From contig NC_065919.1 of NCBI RefSeq assembly GCF_024586455.1, positions 15,618,017 to 15,682,016 on the forward strand: DNA of 64,000 bases. Reading direction: 5' to 3'. The stretch is from Bactrocera neohumeralis. Lineage: Eukaryota > Arthropoda > Insecta > Diptera > Tephritidae. The notes under the pieces are model-generated. The model saw nothing but the letters and a program-made list of their open reading frames with translations. It ran no database searches and was not told the DNA's origin. A program made the translations under genes and the position numbers. Below, in pieces: positions 51,556 through 64,000 of the stretch; positions within the stretch are counted from its first letter, which is position 1, and every line of letters begins with the position of its first letter.

Positions 51556-53532
51556 TTCGTTTGACTACTATGTATACGTATGGAGTCTGCTCTTGCGATT
51601 TTAGAAATCTTAATATTTCTATTAAAGTCTATAAAATGCTCGAGACCAATGCCGCTACAAAATACGCTTGACGTCTGGTTGGTTACTCCTCTGTTTCAGT
51701 GTTTGCTGCCGGTTTTCAAACGATGGGTTCTTATTCTTGGTGATATTTTTGGTTTCTTTTTGCTTGAGTTTTGCTCGTTTGTTTAGTTTTTGGTTTTAGT
51801 TAGTAGTTGCTTGTTGTTATTTTTGGTTTTTCGGTATAAAAGTTATTTTTTTTTACAGGCTTGTAATTGTTGTTGTTAAATGGCAATGGTTAGTAACGGT
51901 ACTGCAAGCTTGCGCACAATACATACATATAACAGATAGTTGCTCTATTTTAATATGGCGTAATTGTTGTTATTATTGTCGTTTTTTGTTGTTATACGTT
52001 TTATTAATTAACAATGGCATTAATTAATTGTTGTAAAACTTGAAATTTATTAGTTGCAATGAGTTTTTTTGAACGAAAATCTAATTTGAAAACTGCTTTC
52101 GCCCGAGTTTCCTATATTTTCCAAGAATTGTTTTCACTAATTGATTTTGAACAAACTACTACGTTTGCCCACTTTCAATAATATTTTATTACAGTGTTTT
52201 TCATTATTAATTCCTTACAGTGTTCATCATTGTTATTATTACGACTTGCTTTTTATCAACGTAAAATATAATTTATTTAATTTATAATTTGAAGATTAAA
52301 AACTAATATGCAACGGGTTAACAGAAAAGATGTCGCATGTCCTCGAAGAACATGCGAGAAATTGCCATCTATAAAGAGGATTAAACTTGTTCAATGAAAA
52401 TTTGACAATACGTTGTTGTTGCGTATGTTATTCCAATGCTTGTGATTTCGTTCAACCTAGTTCGAATTTGAAACAAGAAAGTGACTTCGGCGCCGAGTCT
52501 ACTTAAAAGGAATGAACACGGACTTCCTTCCCAAAACTACATTCGAAATTATCTGGGACATATTTTTTGTTGCTACAAGAGCTACAACAACAACAGTTAG
52601 TTTATTGTGAACCAGGTTAGTCGAAGATTCCTAAGGAAATCTTGTATTTTTTAGAATTTAGATTATAAGATGATGAGATTATTTTACATATAAGAATTAC
52701 GCAATGCCTTTATAACCTAATATCAAAAAAGCACCGCGCTATAATTCCCTTGAAGCGTGCTTTTCTTATTTCAGTTTGTATGACAACTATTTGTTATACT
52801 GGTCCGATCTGAACAATATGTTCGGAGATTGTAGCGGTAGATATCTTGTCAAATAAAAAAGTTTTCCGTACAAGAACTTCATTTTGATCAATCAGTTGCC
52901 ATACAGGCAGCTATTTCTTATAAGGGTCCGATATCAGCGTTTCCGACAAATGATTAGCTTCTTGTGAAGAAAAGAACTTGTGCAAAATTTCAGTACGATA
53001 TCTCCAAATCTGAGAGGAAAAGCCCTTTCTAGAGAGTAACAGAGTAACGTGTCAGACCGGACACACTGGCACTCTAGGGTGATAGTATGTGGTTCTCCTC
53101 TCCAATCACTAACGCAATCAGCCGAGAAGCTTTTTCCAAGCATCGGAGTGAATGTATGAATATTTTAACGAATCGGTGTGGTTTGTAATGTCTTAAAAAT
53201 TCACTTGGTTACTAGTAGATGTCTTTAGCTTGCAAAACACTTACTTATATAAATAAAATATGCTTAAATTTAGTCTAAAAGCAGTGATATACTAAAAATT
53301 TCAGCTTATTTTAATGAATTATGGCTGTAATGGTTAACGATAAGCCATATTTGTCTTTGAAATAATATATTATTTTCTATAAATTTCATATTTATGTTAT
53401 GAGTGAATATTTTATGCTTAATGTATAAACATGGTCGAAAAATATACATTTGTTTACGTAAAGAAAAATACGTATGTTATACAAAAATATTTATATTCTA
53501 GTAACCAAGTATTGTCTAAGCTTTAATCTAAA
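51556..53532. other. Intergenic region between coiled-coil gene and SRBD1
   Basis: Upstream of the coiled-coil gene (minus strand) the sequence has GTT/TTG-rich tracts (CAACA on the transcribed strand), likely 5' UTR and promoter. About 52780-53020 is a minus-orientation copy of the dispersed repeat ('agcttcttgtgaagaaaaga', 'acttgtgcaaaatttcagta'). No gene was recognised. Confidence 0.5.
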
Positions 53533-56500
53533 TTAGGTCAAAGTAAACGATGTGTCGGTCTCCTTTATCGTATCTTCCAGACGTACACCAATCCGTTTGC
53601 GCGGTATATCAATTTGAATAATTGATACAGTTACACGATCGCCTACACTTAGCTCTCTATTCTTCATTTTACTTATGTGTATAAGCGCATTGCATTCAAC
53701 GCCAATATCAACAAAAGCGCCAAAGTGTGTGATGTTTGAGACGGCACCTGAACATTAATTTAATGTTACATTAATATTTATATCAATAACAAATTAATAA
53801 TTAGCAACAACATTACCCGTTAGCACATCACCCTCACTGAGCTCAGTTATACGAGTTAAACCTTGCTTGAATAGCGGACGTTTGGCGAATTCTGCACGAT
53901 AATCTTGCGTGAGCTCGCGTTGTAAGGCCATTAACACGACATCGACCTGGAATTTTAATATTAAATGATGTTTTATAAAATTATAGAAAATAAACATAAA
54001 ATATATATGAATGTTGGTAATATTTTTAATGGAAATTTAACTTACACGCTCTTTTGGTATTTGAAAATTATCGGCCAGCTCTTCCATATCACATTGCAAG
54101 GCGTAAGCTTTAATTTTGCAGATAAACGGTGTACTCCCGATGTCTTTGAGTAACAAATTGCATTTGCTTATAACTCTGTGTACAAAAATTAACAGAAAAA
54201 AATTATAATTGTAGTGAAGTGTATGATGGAGAAATAATTTACTTTTTGGCAACAGCATAACTCTCTGGATGCACCCAAGTGCAGTCCAGTAGATTTTCAA
54301 TTTTTCCACCCACACTCAAAGGTTCGATGCGTATAAAGCTGAAATAGAGTAGTAACATGTTGACGGGTAATGAGAAAATATGTCATAGACGCTCAGTTAA
54401 TCAAAAATTATGGCATACAAATGAACTTTATAACAACAATCTCTGATTAAATTACACATTTTTAGAATACTTCTTATCTTATACAACTTAAATTTATATC
54501 TCACCCAGCACATTGTACAAATGTCTTTTCACCAATAGACTTTACTTTCAATAGATCCTTGCGCGTTTGAAATGGACCGTTACTTGAACGATGTTCTATA
54601 ATTTTTTGCGCTTTCTTCTCACTCAAGCCCGCTACATGCCTAAAACAACAACCACAACATAAATATGCCGATTTAGTAAAAAAAACCTACACTACTCACT
54701 TTAACACACTCAAACTGGCTGTGTTGATGTCCACGCCCACAAAACTTACACACTCAGAAACCACCTCATTCAGCGCCTCGTTCAACGTTTTTTCCGGCAC
54801 ATCGTGCTGGTACATGCCAACACCAATGTGCCGTGGCTCAATTTTCACATATTCACTCAGCGGATCATTTAAACGGCGTGCGATGGAAACTGCAGAAAGT
54901 AATAAATAAATTTTATATTATTTTTATACATATTTACTTTTAATTTTGAAATGATTACCTGCACTGATCTCATTCATATCCATGTCTGGAAATTCTTGAC
55001 GGGCTACGTCACTACACGAGTATATCGAAGCGCCTTGCTCGGAAACAATACTATACCGTACATTATTTTTATCTAAAATGCCCAAATCGAATAGAGTGGA
55101 AAGCCAAAACTCCGTTTCACGACAGGCCGTGCCGTTGCCCAAAGCGATTATTTTGCAACTTGGAAATTTATAATTTAGAAATTTAGATATGAATTTATAT
55201 ATGTATACACAGTTTTTGTTTATTTATTATTCGAATTTTGTACTGTTACTCACTTGTGTCTAGCTAGTAATTTGGCTAATTTCTCGCCTACCTCTTCAGC
55301 ATTACTGCTGCGAGCATGCGGATATATCACACCAGTTTCCAAAACATCTGCTGTCTCGGAGATTAGCGCCAACTTGCAACCATTGGTAAAACCTGGATCG
55401 ATGCCGAGAATGCGTTCGCCTTTAAGTGGTGATTGCAGCAATAATTGTTTCAAATTTTGCGCAAATACATCGATAGCAGCTTTTTTGGCGGATTCATTCA
55501 GGTCACTACGTAGCTGACGTGACAGAAGCGGTTGTACTGGAGGCAATTAAAAATTATTTATATGTATATAAGCATGTTTACATAGAAATAATTTAAAATT
55601 TAGCTATGAGTACACTCACATTTTTTACTGTAGCATTCCTCGAATGCCTGTTCGAACACCTGATTGCGCAGTGGGTAACGCAGACCTTCATTCATAAACA
55701 GCTCACGCGTAAACCGTTTGATATCATTTTTTACATAATCAGCAGTGACTATCTTTACAGTTAGAAACTTTTGTTTCTCTGCACGATTGATGGCGAGCAC
55801 CTGATGTGGTTTTAAATAACGCACATCTTGTTGGAAATCATAATATGTCTCATACTTTGACGCATCCGTTTTATTCTTGGAATGTACCGAGTTATTATTA
55901 TTCAATTGGTTCTTCAGTGATGTTGACGATTTGGTAGCGGCTGAGGTAACGGGAGTTTTGGATTTGGTACACTTAAGTACTATGCGGTGCACTTTTTGAC
56001 TGCACAATAAAAGTAAATAAATTAAAGCACATGTAGGCAAGTAGTTAGAATATTTCATAGGTTTTTTTTTTTACTTACAGCCGTCGCAACTCTTCCAAAA
56101 CACCTGTATGTTTGCTGATATTGTGCGAAATGATGTGACAGATACCTTGTAATACTTTTTCCACACTTTCTAGGTCTGTATTATTGCGATCTACAAGAGA
56201 TTCCAAACGCACTTCTGGAGCTTCACCGAACAACAAGCGATCCGCAGCATCACCTAAACCAAGAGCTTTAGCACGTTCGGCTAGTGAACCTTTGCTTGCA
56301 GGCTTATAAGGTGCATACTAAAAAAACCCATTTAAGTAAACCCTCAAACAACTAAAGATTCTTTGTGCTTACCAAAAATTCCAATTCTTCGTTACTTTTT
56401 GCGCATAAAATCTCTGTACGTACTTCATCGCCTATTTGTTGCTCTTTCTCCAACTGTGTAACAATCGTTTCAGCACGTTTGCGCAACTCTACAATTTCGG

Positions 56501-57314
56501 TGTATGAATTTTTTATATCACGTAGTCTTTCAGGCGTTATGTGGTTAATTAAATCACGTCGATACCGACAAATGAATGGTATGGTGTTCTCATTTTCTAA
56601 CAACTGTACGATATTCTTAGCAGTGCAGGGCTCAACGTTCTCTTTTTCGGCGAGCAGTTCATCGACGCGCCAAACTTTTCGACGTGCTAGAATTTTTTCA
56701 CATTTAGAAATTTAATATAACAAACATATATTTTTACTTTTTTTACTTACCCCAAAATGAACTGCGACCCGTATTAGTGGCAGAATCGCGTGCCGGTTTA
56801 TTGTTACCGGCACTCGAGAGACATTGGCCATCCGTTACCGTTTCTACAGGATTTTGCTGATCTGCAACTTCCAAATCCTTTTGTTGGTCTTCGTTTCCTT
56901 GCTGCATTACTTCTACATTTTCAGTTTCGTTTGTTGCACTGTTTTTGTTATTATCCTTTGATTTTGAGGTTGTCTTGCTATCCTTTTTGGCACGCTTCTC
57001 CGATGTTTGTGAAACTTTACCATTAGTTTCGGTGGGCCAACGTTTTCTATGAATATAATATTTACTATGACTTTTAATAATTAGTAAATAAAACTGTTTG
57101 GAAATATAGACCTTGAAGTTGTACTTGTGGTAGCGACTTCTCTTCCAGCTAATGAACGTGCTGCGGCATCTATACGTGCAGACTTAGTAGGTGGTGGAGA
57201 AAATGAGCTGTCACGTCCTCTCCTTGATGTGATATGTACATCATCATCGGAATCTGATATTTCTATTATTTGTATGGCTCTAACAGCTGCTTTACGTCTT
57301 GGGCGCCCAGCCAT
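53533..57314 (-). CDS. S1 RNA-binding domain protein SRBD1 (eukaryotic Tex homologue)
   Basis: Thirteen exons: 57314-57112, 57046-56751, 56686-56373, 56317-56079, 55999-55620, 55536-55254, 55158-54959, 54889-54700, 54639-54505, 54338-54243, 54175-54046, 53946-53817 and 53747-53533; 936 residues (human SRBD1 about 995). The N-terminus is disordered, acidic and basic (EISDSDDDVHI; Lys-rich). The Tex core follows: NTIPFICRYRRDLI and YAPYKPASKGSLAERAK, a YqgF/RNase H-like fold (ILGIDPGFTNGCKLALI, about residue 520; IIALGNGTACRETE), helix-hairpin-helix (KHVAGLSEKKAQKIIEHR, from about 703) and a C-terminal S1 domain (GDVLTGAVSNITHFGAFVDIG, about 855-925). Bacterial Tex binds nucleic acid and affects transcription; the animal role is poorly known. 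The gene is divergent from mRRF2. Confidence 0.94.
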
Positions 57315-57986
57315 TTTTGATGTGAAATGTTGTTTTTTAGATGTGGAAATAATTCACAAATAGCGCTATAACAAAAATGCAAGTTCTCAAAACACTGCAC
57401 TAAATAGCACGAATTTTTCTAAAAGTAATTAAGTAAATATATTTATATCAAACAAAAAATATATTTTCTTCAAAAAATCACATTTGTGATTTTTCAATTT
57501 TCTCTACAGCCGTCAATTAAAAATTCGAAGCGAACGTTTGTAAACAGCTGCTTCACTAAGGCCTTAAACATACTAGAGATCGGCAGAGACCAATTCTTTA
57601 TTGGTAATTTTTAGTTGCTATAATTATTACAGGATATATATGTGCCCATTAAGGTTTATTTCACAATTTATAAAATAAGACTTCATTTTCAAATTATTTT
57701 TCGAAAGGATTTAAGATCGAAGTAAAATGGTAAAATTTCTACTTCTTGTGAGGTCTGTTACAGTCGTAACAATTTTGAAATCACTGGGAATATTTAAAAA
57801 GTTGCTTGTTGGCGCGAAATTTCAGGTCTACGCTTTGATTGTTTACTTTTTTAATTCGTGCGAATATACAGCAGATAAATTCGCTGTGTAGAAGTAACAG
57901 CTGATAATCATCTGTTGTGTCATATGAAATACACGCAGATTAAATTGTTTATAATTTAAAAATATAATAAATTAAACATATAATAA
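57315..57986. promoter_or_regulatory. Divergent promoter region of SRBD1 and mRRF2
   Basis: A 672-bp gap separates the two ATGs in head-to-head orientation. Both genes look constitutively expressed, so a shared bidirectional promoter is plausible. No TATA box is obvious. Confidence 0.5.
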
Positions 57987-60806
57987 ATGACAATAACCCG
58001 CAGCTTTACGTTGCTGCAAAGCATCAGCATACACGCTCGATGCCAACGTTTTTATAGTAGTGCGAAATTGAGAAACATTGGTATTTTGGCGCATATCGAT
58101 GCAGGTGAGAAATATTTATTTTAACAAATCTATAGACAATAAAAATGTATTCACACAATACTTAGGCAAAACAACCACAACGGAGCGCATGCTCTTCTAT
58201 GCCGGAAAAACACGCACGATGGGGGAGGTGCATCGTGGTAATACGGTGACAGATTGCCTGACACAGGAACGCGAACGTGGTATAACGATATGCAGTTCTG
58301 CGGTAGCTTTCAATTGGCAGGGACACAAGTAAGTCTAGAGAATAATTTTAAATGAAAGTTGACGATTTATTTGCTTGTATTGTAGAATAAATCTACTGGA
58401 CACACCAGGTCACATAGATTTCACCATGGAGGTGGAACAATCATTGCATGCTGTAGATGGTGTTGTTGTAGTTTTAGATGGCACATCTGGAGTAGAAGCG
58501 CAGACAATTACTGTTTGGACACAAGCCGAGAAACATCGTTTGCCGAAAGTAGTATTTGTGAATAAAATGGATCGTCCTGATGCAGATTTCAATGCCTGTG
58601 TAAGCGATTTATCAACAAAGTTGGATGCAAAGCCAGTTTGTTTGCATTCACCACTGAAGGATGAGAAGGGAAATTTGAGTAGGTGTCTCCTCTTTGATTA
58701 ACTATTCATAGACTAATTATAAATGTTATATTTTTTTAATTATTTCAGCTATTTTCGATGTAATTACTCAACAAGCACTGATTTGGGATAGTGCTAGTTT
58801 GGGTCGTGAGTACAAATCGCTTCCACTTCTAGATAAGCACATCGCTGACTTACAAGACAAACGTTATGCGTTAATTGATGAGCTTTCCGGTATCGATGAT
58901 GAATTAGCGCAGGTTGTTATTAGCAATGAGGGCTATGATCTAGTCAGCAATGAATTGATACAACAAGCTTTACGGCGTGCTGTTGCGCAACGTAAGGTGG
59001 TACCAGTACTTTTGGGTTCAGCATATAAAAATGTGGGCGTACAGCGGGTAATGGATGCAATCATTGACTATTTGCCAGCGCCACATGAACGAAATCAGCT
59101 TTACGATTGTTTTTGGTAATAAAGTTTAAACCTCTATAAGAAAATTTCCATAAGTTATTCAAATTTGGAATTTGTTTTTTAAACTAGTGATGACTTTGTG
59201 GGTAGAGTTTTCAAAATCATACATGATAAACAGCGTGGTGCGCTAACATTGGTGCGTGTCTTCCGTGGTGAATTGAAGAAGGGCTCGAGGTTGGTCACCA
59301 CACATAATACTGCCGAAGTGGTGAGTAAAGTGTATGAGCCGTTGGCGGATGAATATCGTGAAATTAGCGGTGTACCAGCTGGGGATGTTGCCATCTGTGC
59401 GGGCTTGAAGGTAAATTTTCAATTTTGTGGAATTTTAACCCAAAATATCAACGGAAATCAATTCTATTTCAGCATACAGTTACAGGTGATTTGCTCACAA
59501 CTAGCGCTTCATCGCTGAAAAATGCGCAAAAACGTTTGCAAAAAACGATGAAACTACCTGAAAGCGACGTGATGATTGAAGATAGTGATACCGAAGATAA
59601 CGCTGATGCGACGCTTGTTAAAGAGATATTCGCCACTGATCCTCAAATTCCCGATGCTGTATATTTTTGCTCGATCGAACCACCTAGTTTGGCAACACAG
59701 AACGCCATGGAGGCGGCATTGAAACAATTGCAACGTGAAGATCCCAGCTTGCGTGTAAACTATGACTCTGTTACCGGACAAACTGTGTTGGGCGGTAAGG
59801 ATTTTTTAGTAAGACTCCGTTTCACTTTTAAAGTTATGATATTTTCGCTCAAGGCATGGGTGAGCTGCACATGGACATTGTGAAATCACGCATACTTACC
59901 GAATACAAAATCGATGTCGATTTGGGTCCGTTGCAAATAGCCTACAAAGAAACAATAGAGGAGCCAGCGCTGGATAGCTTTCAAGTGGAGAAAGAAATAG
60001 CGGGGAGTAAACAGAGCGTAACAATTACATTAGAACTGTTGCGCGAACAAAATGAACTGTTCAGGCAGGTGTACTTCTTTTCTCGCCAAATACTTGTTAA
60101 AACAAAATGTTACGCATATTTTATACTGCAGTTTGGATAAATCGGGTGAGAATGCATCAAATTTAAATACTATCCGTCCGCGCATGCTGCATGTGATACG
60201 CAAGGGTGCATTGTCGGCTTTGGAACGTGGTCCACGTGTTGGTGGTCAGGTGGTAGATACACAAATACGTCTGCATAGTATAACAATAGGGCGTGGTACC
60301 GCCGATTCATTTGTTATGGCTGCTGCGGCGCAATGCGTACAAAAGGTAGAGCAAGTGTTATATTTTTTTCCACGCATAAATTTCTAATAACGTCATTTAT
60401 TTTCTTTATAGATATTAACCACAGTAGGTACACGCTTGCTCGAACCAGTTATGGCGCTGGAAATTGTTGCACCGTCCGAGCGCATATCGGCCATTATAGC
60501 CGACTTGTCACGTCGTCGTGCCACTATAAACGACGTACGACCGAAAAGTGAGCATAATAAGGTGAGCATACCCAACGTTTGTTTACAAAATCAATGATAA
60601 GTTGTCCAATTTGAAAGTTAACTTGGAGTTTTTTAATATAGATCATATATGTAAATGCGCCATTGGCTGAGTTGTCGGGCTATTCCAGCGTTTTGCGCAG
60701 CATAAGCTCAGGCACGGCGGGCATGACAATGCAACCATGCGGTTTTTCAAATATGAACTCAAACGATGAAGTGCGCGCAATACAAAAAGCGCAAGGGTTC
60801 GAGTAA
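57987..60806 (+). CDS. mRRF2: Mitochondrial elongation factor G2 / ribosome-recycling GTPase (GFM2)
   Basis: Ten exons: 57987-58104, 58166-58328, 58386-58678, 58749-59115, 59188-59410, 59473-59794, 59854-60064, 60132-60345, 60412-60561 and 60642-60806; 741 residues. The protein uses GTP with mRRF to split mitochondrial ribosomes after termination. A presequence-like start (MTITRSFTLLQSISIHARCQ) precedes the GTPase domain: P loop AHIDAGKTTTTER across intron 1, switch 1 TQERERGITI, switch 2 DTPGHIDF, G4 NKMD. EF-G domains II-V follow, with LGGMGELHMDIV and GYSSVLRSISSGTAGMTMQP. The intron after 60064 appears to have a GC donor (CAG/GCAGGT), because every GT choice breaks the frame. The closely related EF-G1 is less likely, as the C-terminal half matches what I recall of fly mRRF2. 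Confidence 0.94.
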
Positions 60807-60905
60807 ATTAAGTGAGGCAATAAAAACGGAGTAGACGTCATCAATGGACAAGTTAACTATAGTTATAGGTTGTAAAATTGTACATAGCAACTGAATACTT
60901 AATTA

Positions 60906-60911
60906 AATAAA
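60906..60911 (+). terminator. Poly(A) signal of mRRF2
   Basis: AATAAA 100 bp after the stop codon, followed by a T-rich stretch. Confidence 0.7.
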
Positions 60912-63900
60912 TGTATATTTATTAATTTTGGAAGTTTTTATTTCAAAGTTTCTATTTCGCTCATTTATTTTATTTGTTATATAACACTTTGTTGCATTAT
61001 TCAATTCTATATTTATTAAATTGCTTAAATATTAAAGCATTTATGTATATTCATGTGTTTTTTTTAGTTTCACTTTTGTTTTGTATATCATCCCTTATCT
61101 TCAGTTTCAGCTCACATGTTTTTATATTTTTTTCGCTTTCATATTATAAGGAAAATCAAATACATCGAATTAAAGCGATAATTAGTTGCAATTATTGGCA
61201 GCATAGAAAATCAGTGTCTTACATATAATTGGAAATTATTACAAAAGTCAATCTCAATGTTAATTTTTTTTTTTGAATTTGTATAACAATTATTTAATTA
61301 AGACAATTATAGTAATTTTAATGCAATTAAAAAAATAAAGGTTCATTTAATGTGTAGCTTGATTTAAATAATGTAAAACGTTTTAATAATTGTACATAAT
61401 TCAACATTCCTCTTTTAAAAAGATAAAAGAATTTATGAAAAAATTTATGAAATTTAAAGTGTAGAGTTTTGATGAAAACTTGGCGGTTGGTACTCGATAA
61501 GCAGTGGGGTTTCCATATGGAGGCGAAACACGTTTAAATATCAATGTCTACAGCAACCTAACAAAAGAACTAATAGTGTGTAACAATGGCTTTTGCTGGA
61601 ATGAAAGCAGTTACTATACATTCAGCTCTTTATCACAACTCTTAACCCTATTTCCCTTCCTCCTTAAATAATCAAAAATATTTTTAAACTCATAGAACAA
61701 AGACAATCAAACTGTAATCCGTAAAATTAACTTTAACACCAAGATGTAAAGCGGAAGAAATAAACACACAAACTTCTAGAACACTTAAAATTTAACTGGA
61801 TTTAATTCTGCCTGAGATGTTTGCACCAAAGTGAACCTATCCCAACATTAAGAGCGCAACAGCAACAAAAAGAACGGAAACTTTAAAACGCCTCGCATAA
61901 AATCAGGATATTTAAAATCCGATTTGAGTGAACCTAAAAAACTACGAAGTATTGCAAGCGGTGTACCGTTATAAGTTAAAGGCTTTTTTCTTCTTTTGAA
62001 TTGTTATTTTATTTATTTTATATTTTCGTTTTTTTTTTTCGTTTAGCTCTTTAAGTTTACTTTACTTCAATTTTAATATCCTAACTACAGACGTGGACAT
62101 ATATGTATGTATGTTTAAATGTATTTTATTATATGCAAGTAATATATATGTATATATAAAATATAAGTTTATAAATTATGAATAATACAATAAATTAAGG
62201 CAATTAAGCGATAAACTGAACGAACGAACAATTAAAAAACAATGCAGACGGCATTAACTTCGTAAACAGAAAAAAGAAAACGTGAAACAAAAAGCGACAA
62301 CATAAACTAATTGTTTACGATGAACAAATGAGTGTTTCATACACAAAACCAAAAATTGTTTCAACAAAGCAAATTTAATATTTTAAATTAATTAAGGAAT
62401 TCTGTTTGTGGAATTAACGTTATTATTTTAATACAGTAAAGTACTCAATACAATACATATGTAGAAATGAACATATCTTCTTTTCTTTTAATATTATTTT
62501 TTAACGAAGTACAAAAAATAATAATTTTAAAAATCAAAAATCTGAAACAAGAATTTATTAAATTACGAATGCATATTTTTCGTGCATACCAAAACTTTCT
62601 TGCATATGCAATATTATAATATAGAAATAAAATGAAGAGAGTGTTGGGAATATCGAAATATTCACATAATTCAGTTCAGCAATAATATTGAGTTTTATTA
62701 ATAAATAAGAAATGAAATCTCAATAAAGTGCGCTCACAAAACTGGACAACATTTGAAATGCAAGTAGTAAGCGCCTAAAAGTAGACTACTGTTGTATGAA
62801 TAATAAGTAATTTTAAGTGTACTTCACATATAGATGCAATTTTTTTCTTTTGTTTTTGTGTTTGCATGAAATATATTTATGTTTCGCCTGCCCATGGCTG
62901 AGATTATCGAACATTTTTCCATTTATTATTTTTAACCGCAATTTTGTCTTGCCGCTACTGCCTATGTAAATTTTTTATTATTACATAAACACAAAAATAA
63001 ATAAATGTAATTGTTTTCGAAACTCTTTCAAGTGATCGCTTAATTTTTAATGGGTTTTCTATCATTCATAATGATATTCTTTAAAAGATAATTGTTTTTT
63101 ATGTTTTCAACTCTTAGCAAATTTTTTTTGTTTTTGTTTTGCCTTTTCGAAAGTAGTTATGTATGTATATATAATTTTTGTATGTATAAATAAATCTAAA
63201 ATAGCGTAAATATGTATATAATATTACATAATATAAATACGACAAATAGCGTAATTTTGCTTTTGTGTTATTTTCTTGTTTGTTTCGCTGCTTTCATATC
63301 TCCTCTTCTAGCATATTTGTATGTGTATGTTTTCGTAATTAAATTCACAATGCCATAAATTATATTTATTTTTTCGCCCGCTCTTCTTCTTCTTTTTTTT
63401 AGTAATTAGCAGCATACATTTCCATACATAGATATTATAAGTAAATACATATAGTAAAATAAATTAATTGTAATAGTGTTTTTCACATATGTTTGTATGC
63501 ATGCATATCGTATGAACGAGGATGACGACGAGGCCAACCGAGTGTCAAAATTTGTTCGTTTCACAACTATTGGCAGATACTGTACAAACGATCATACAAT
63601 TGTAAGAGGAAAGCGCACACACACATGTACACACAAACTATTGATACGTGGCATTCTAAAGTTAGCATTTTTTAGTGTACATATATTTATATCTTTAGCA
63701 GGTGTGTGTATAGTTTTGTTGTTCGTTTCTATTCACAAAGCGACGAGACTGTTGCCTTTGTTGCCTGTGGACAAAACGGCTTGAAGACATTTTTCAGGAC
63801 ATTAATGCAGATGCATGTGCGAGTACGAGTACGAGTATGGGTGCGGGTACGGGTAATATATGCTGGTGTGTGTTTGAATGCGAAGGAAGTGGAAATGAAA

Positions 63901-64000
63901 AATCAGCTGAAATAATAAACGGAAAAAAATCGGTTAAAAGTTGAATTTAAAAAGAATAGTATAAAAAAAAAGAATTCGAAAGTAAGTTTGATGCATAATG
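60912..64000. other. AT-rich DNA without recognised genes
   Basis: Contains many homopolymer runs and (TATG)n motifs, plus a short (GAGTAC)-like tract near 63815-63860. Open frames are short and compositionally biased. It may include untranslated sequence of a gene beyond the window, but nothing can be assigned. Confidence 0.5.

Noticed and set aside
63476..63784. Open frame with an acidic-basic start near 63510
   Set aside because: No recognisable domain, a low-complexity neighbourhood, no clear splice context. Could be untranslated DNA.
1..64000. CRISPR arrays, operons or prokaryotic elements
   Set aside because: The window is eukaryotic: introns throughout, AATAAA signals. No spaced direct-repeat arrays were seen.

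Overview
The window is nuclear DNA from a higher fly (Diptera, Schizophora), most plausibly a tephritid fruit fly. This is inferred from compact AT-rich introns with GT-AG borders, proteins that read like close Drosophila orthologues, abundant (CATA)n microsatellites, and Tc1/mariner-type elements. I assembled the gene models by hand, joining open frames at splice sites where phase and protein continuity agree. Every complete multi-exon model sums to a whole number of codons. No database search was run, so names rest on recognised motifs.

Layout. 55-1031 (+): last four coding exons of a TMEM47/VAB-9-like four-pass junction protein. 1032-12599: a gene-poor stretch holding one apparently complete Tc1-like transposon (4982-6608) with a small intron in its transposase. 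12600-16576 (-): a PKD-domain type I membrane glycoprotein of the PMEL/GPNMB/TMEM130 kind with a Thr-rich stretch and a polybasic cleavage site. 17343-19587 (+): Srp72, tail to tail with Pus1 at 19784-21330 (-). 21776-21919: a 144-bp MITE. 22920-27507 (+): a Cys-loop ligand-gated chloride channel whose fifth intron carries a deleted mariner nested in an older repeat. 27508-30301: a repeat cluster with an old interspersed repeat, a retroposed transposase fragment and a TTAA-flanked inverted-repeat element.

30302-40651 (-): Sbf (MTMR5/MTMR13), 19 coding exons, a DENN-GRAM-pseudophosphatase-C1-PH protein. 43047-51555 (-): an unrecognised coiled-coil protein of about 1,606 residues with a Gly-rich tract and a very long GGPAA-type pentapeptide array. 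Its introns hold a relic transposase and a candidate alternative last exon. 53533-57314 (-): SRBD1/Tex homologue, divergent from 57987-60806 (+): mRRF2/GFM2 (mitochondrial EF-G2). 60807-64000: AT-rich with no recognisable gene.

There is no operon-like logic. The genes are independent housekeeping (SRP72, Pus1, SRBD1, mRRF2), membrane (TMEM47-like, PKD protein, chloride channel) and signalling/trafficking (Sbf) functions. Pus1 and mRRF2 both relate to RNA or translation and may both act in mitochondria. The most unusual items are the coiled-coil/GGPAA gene with its possible alternative ends, the intact intron-containing Tc1-like element, and the retroposed transposase fragment.
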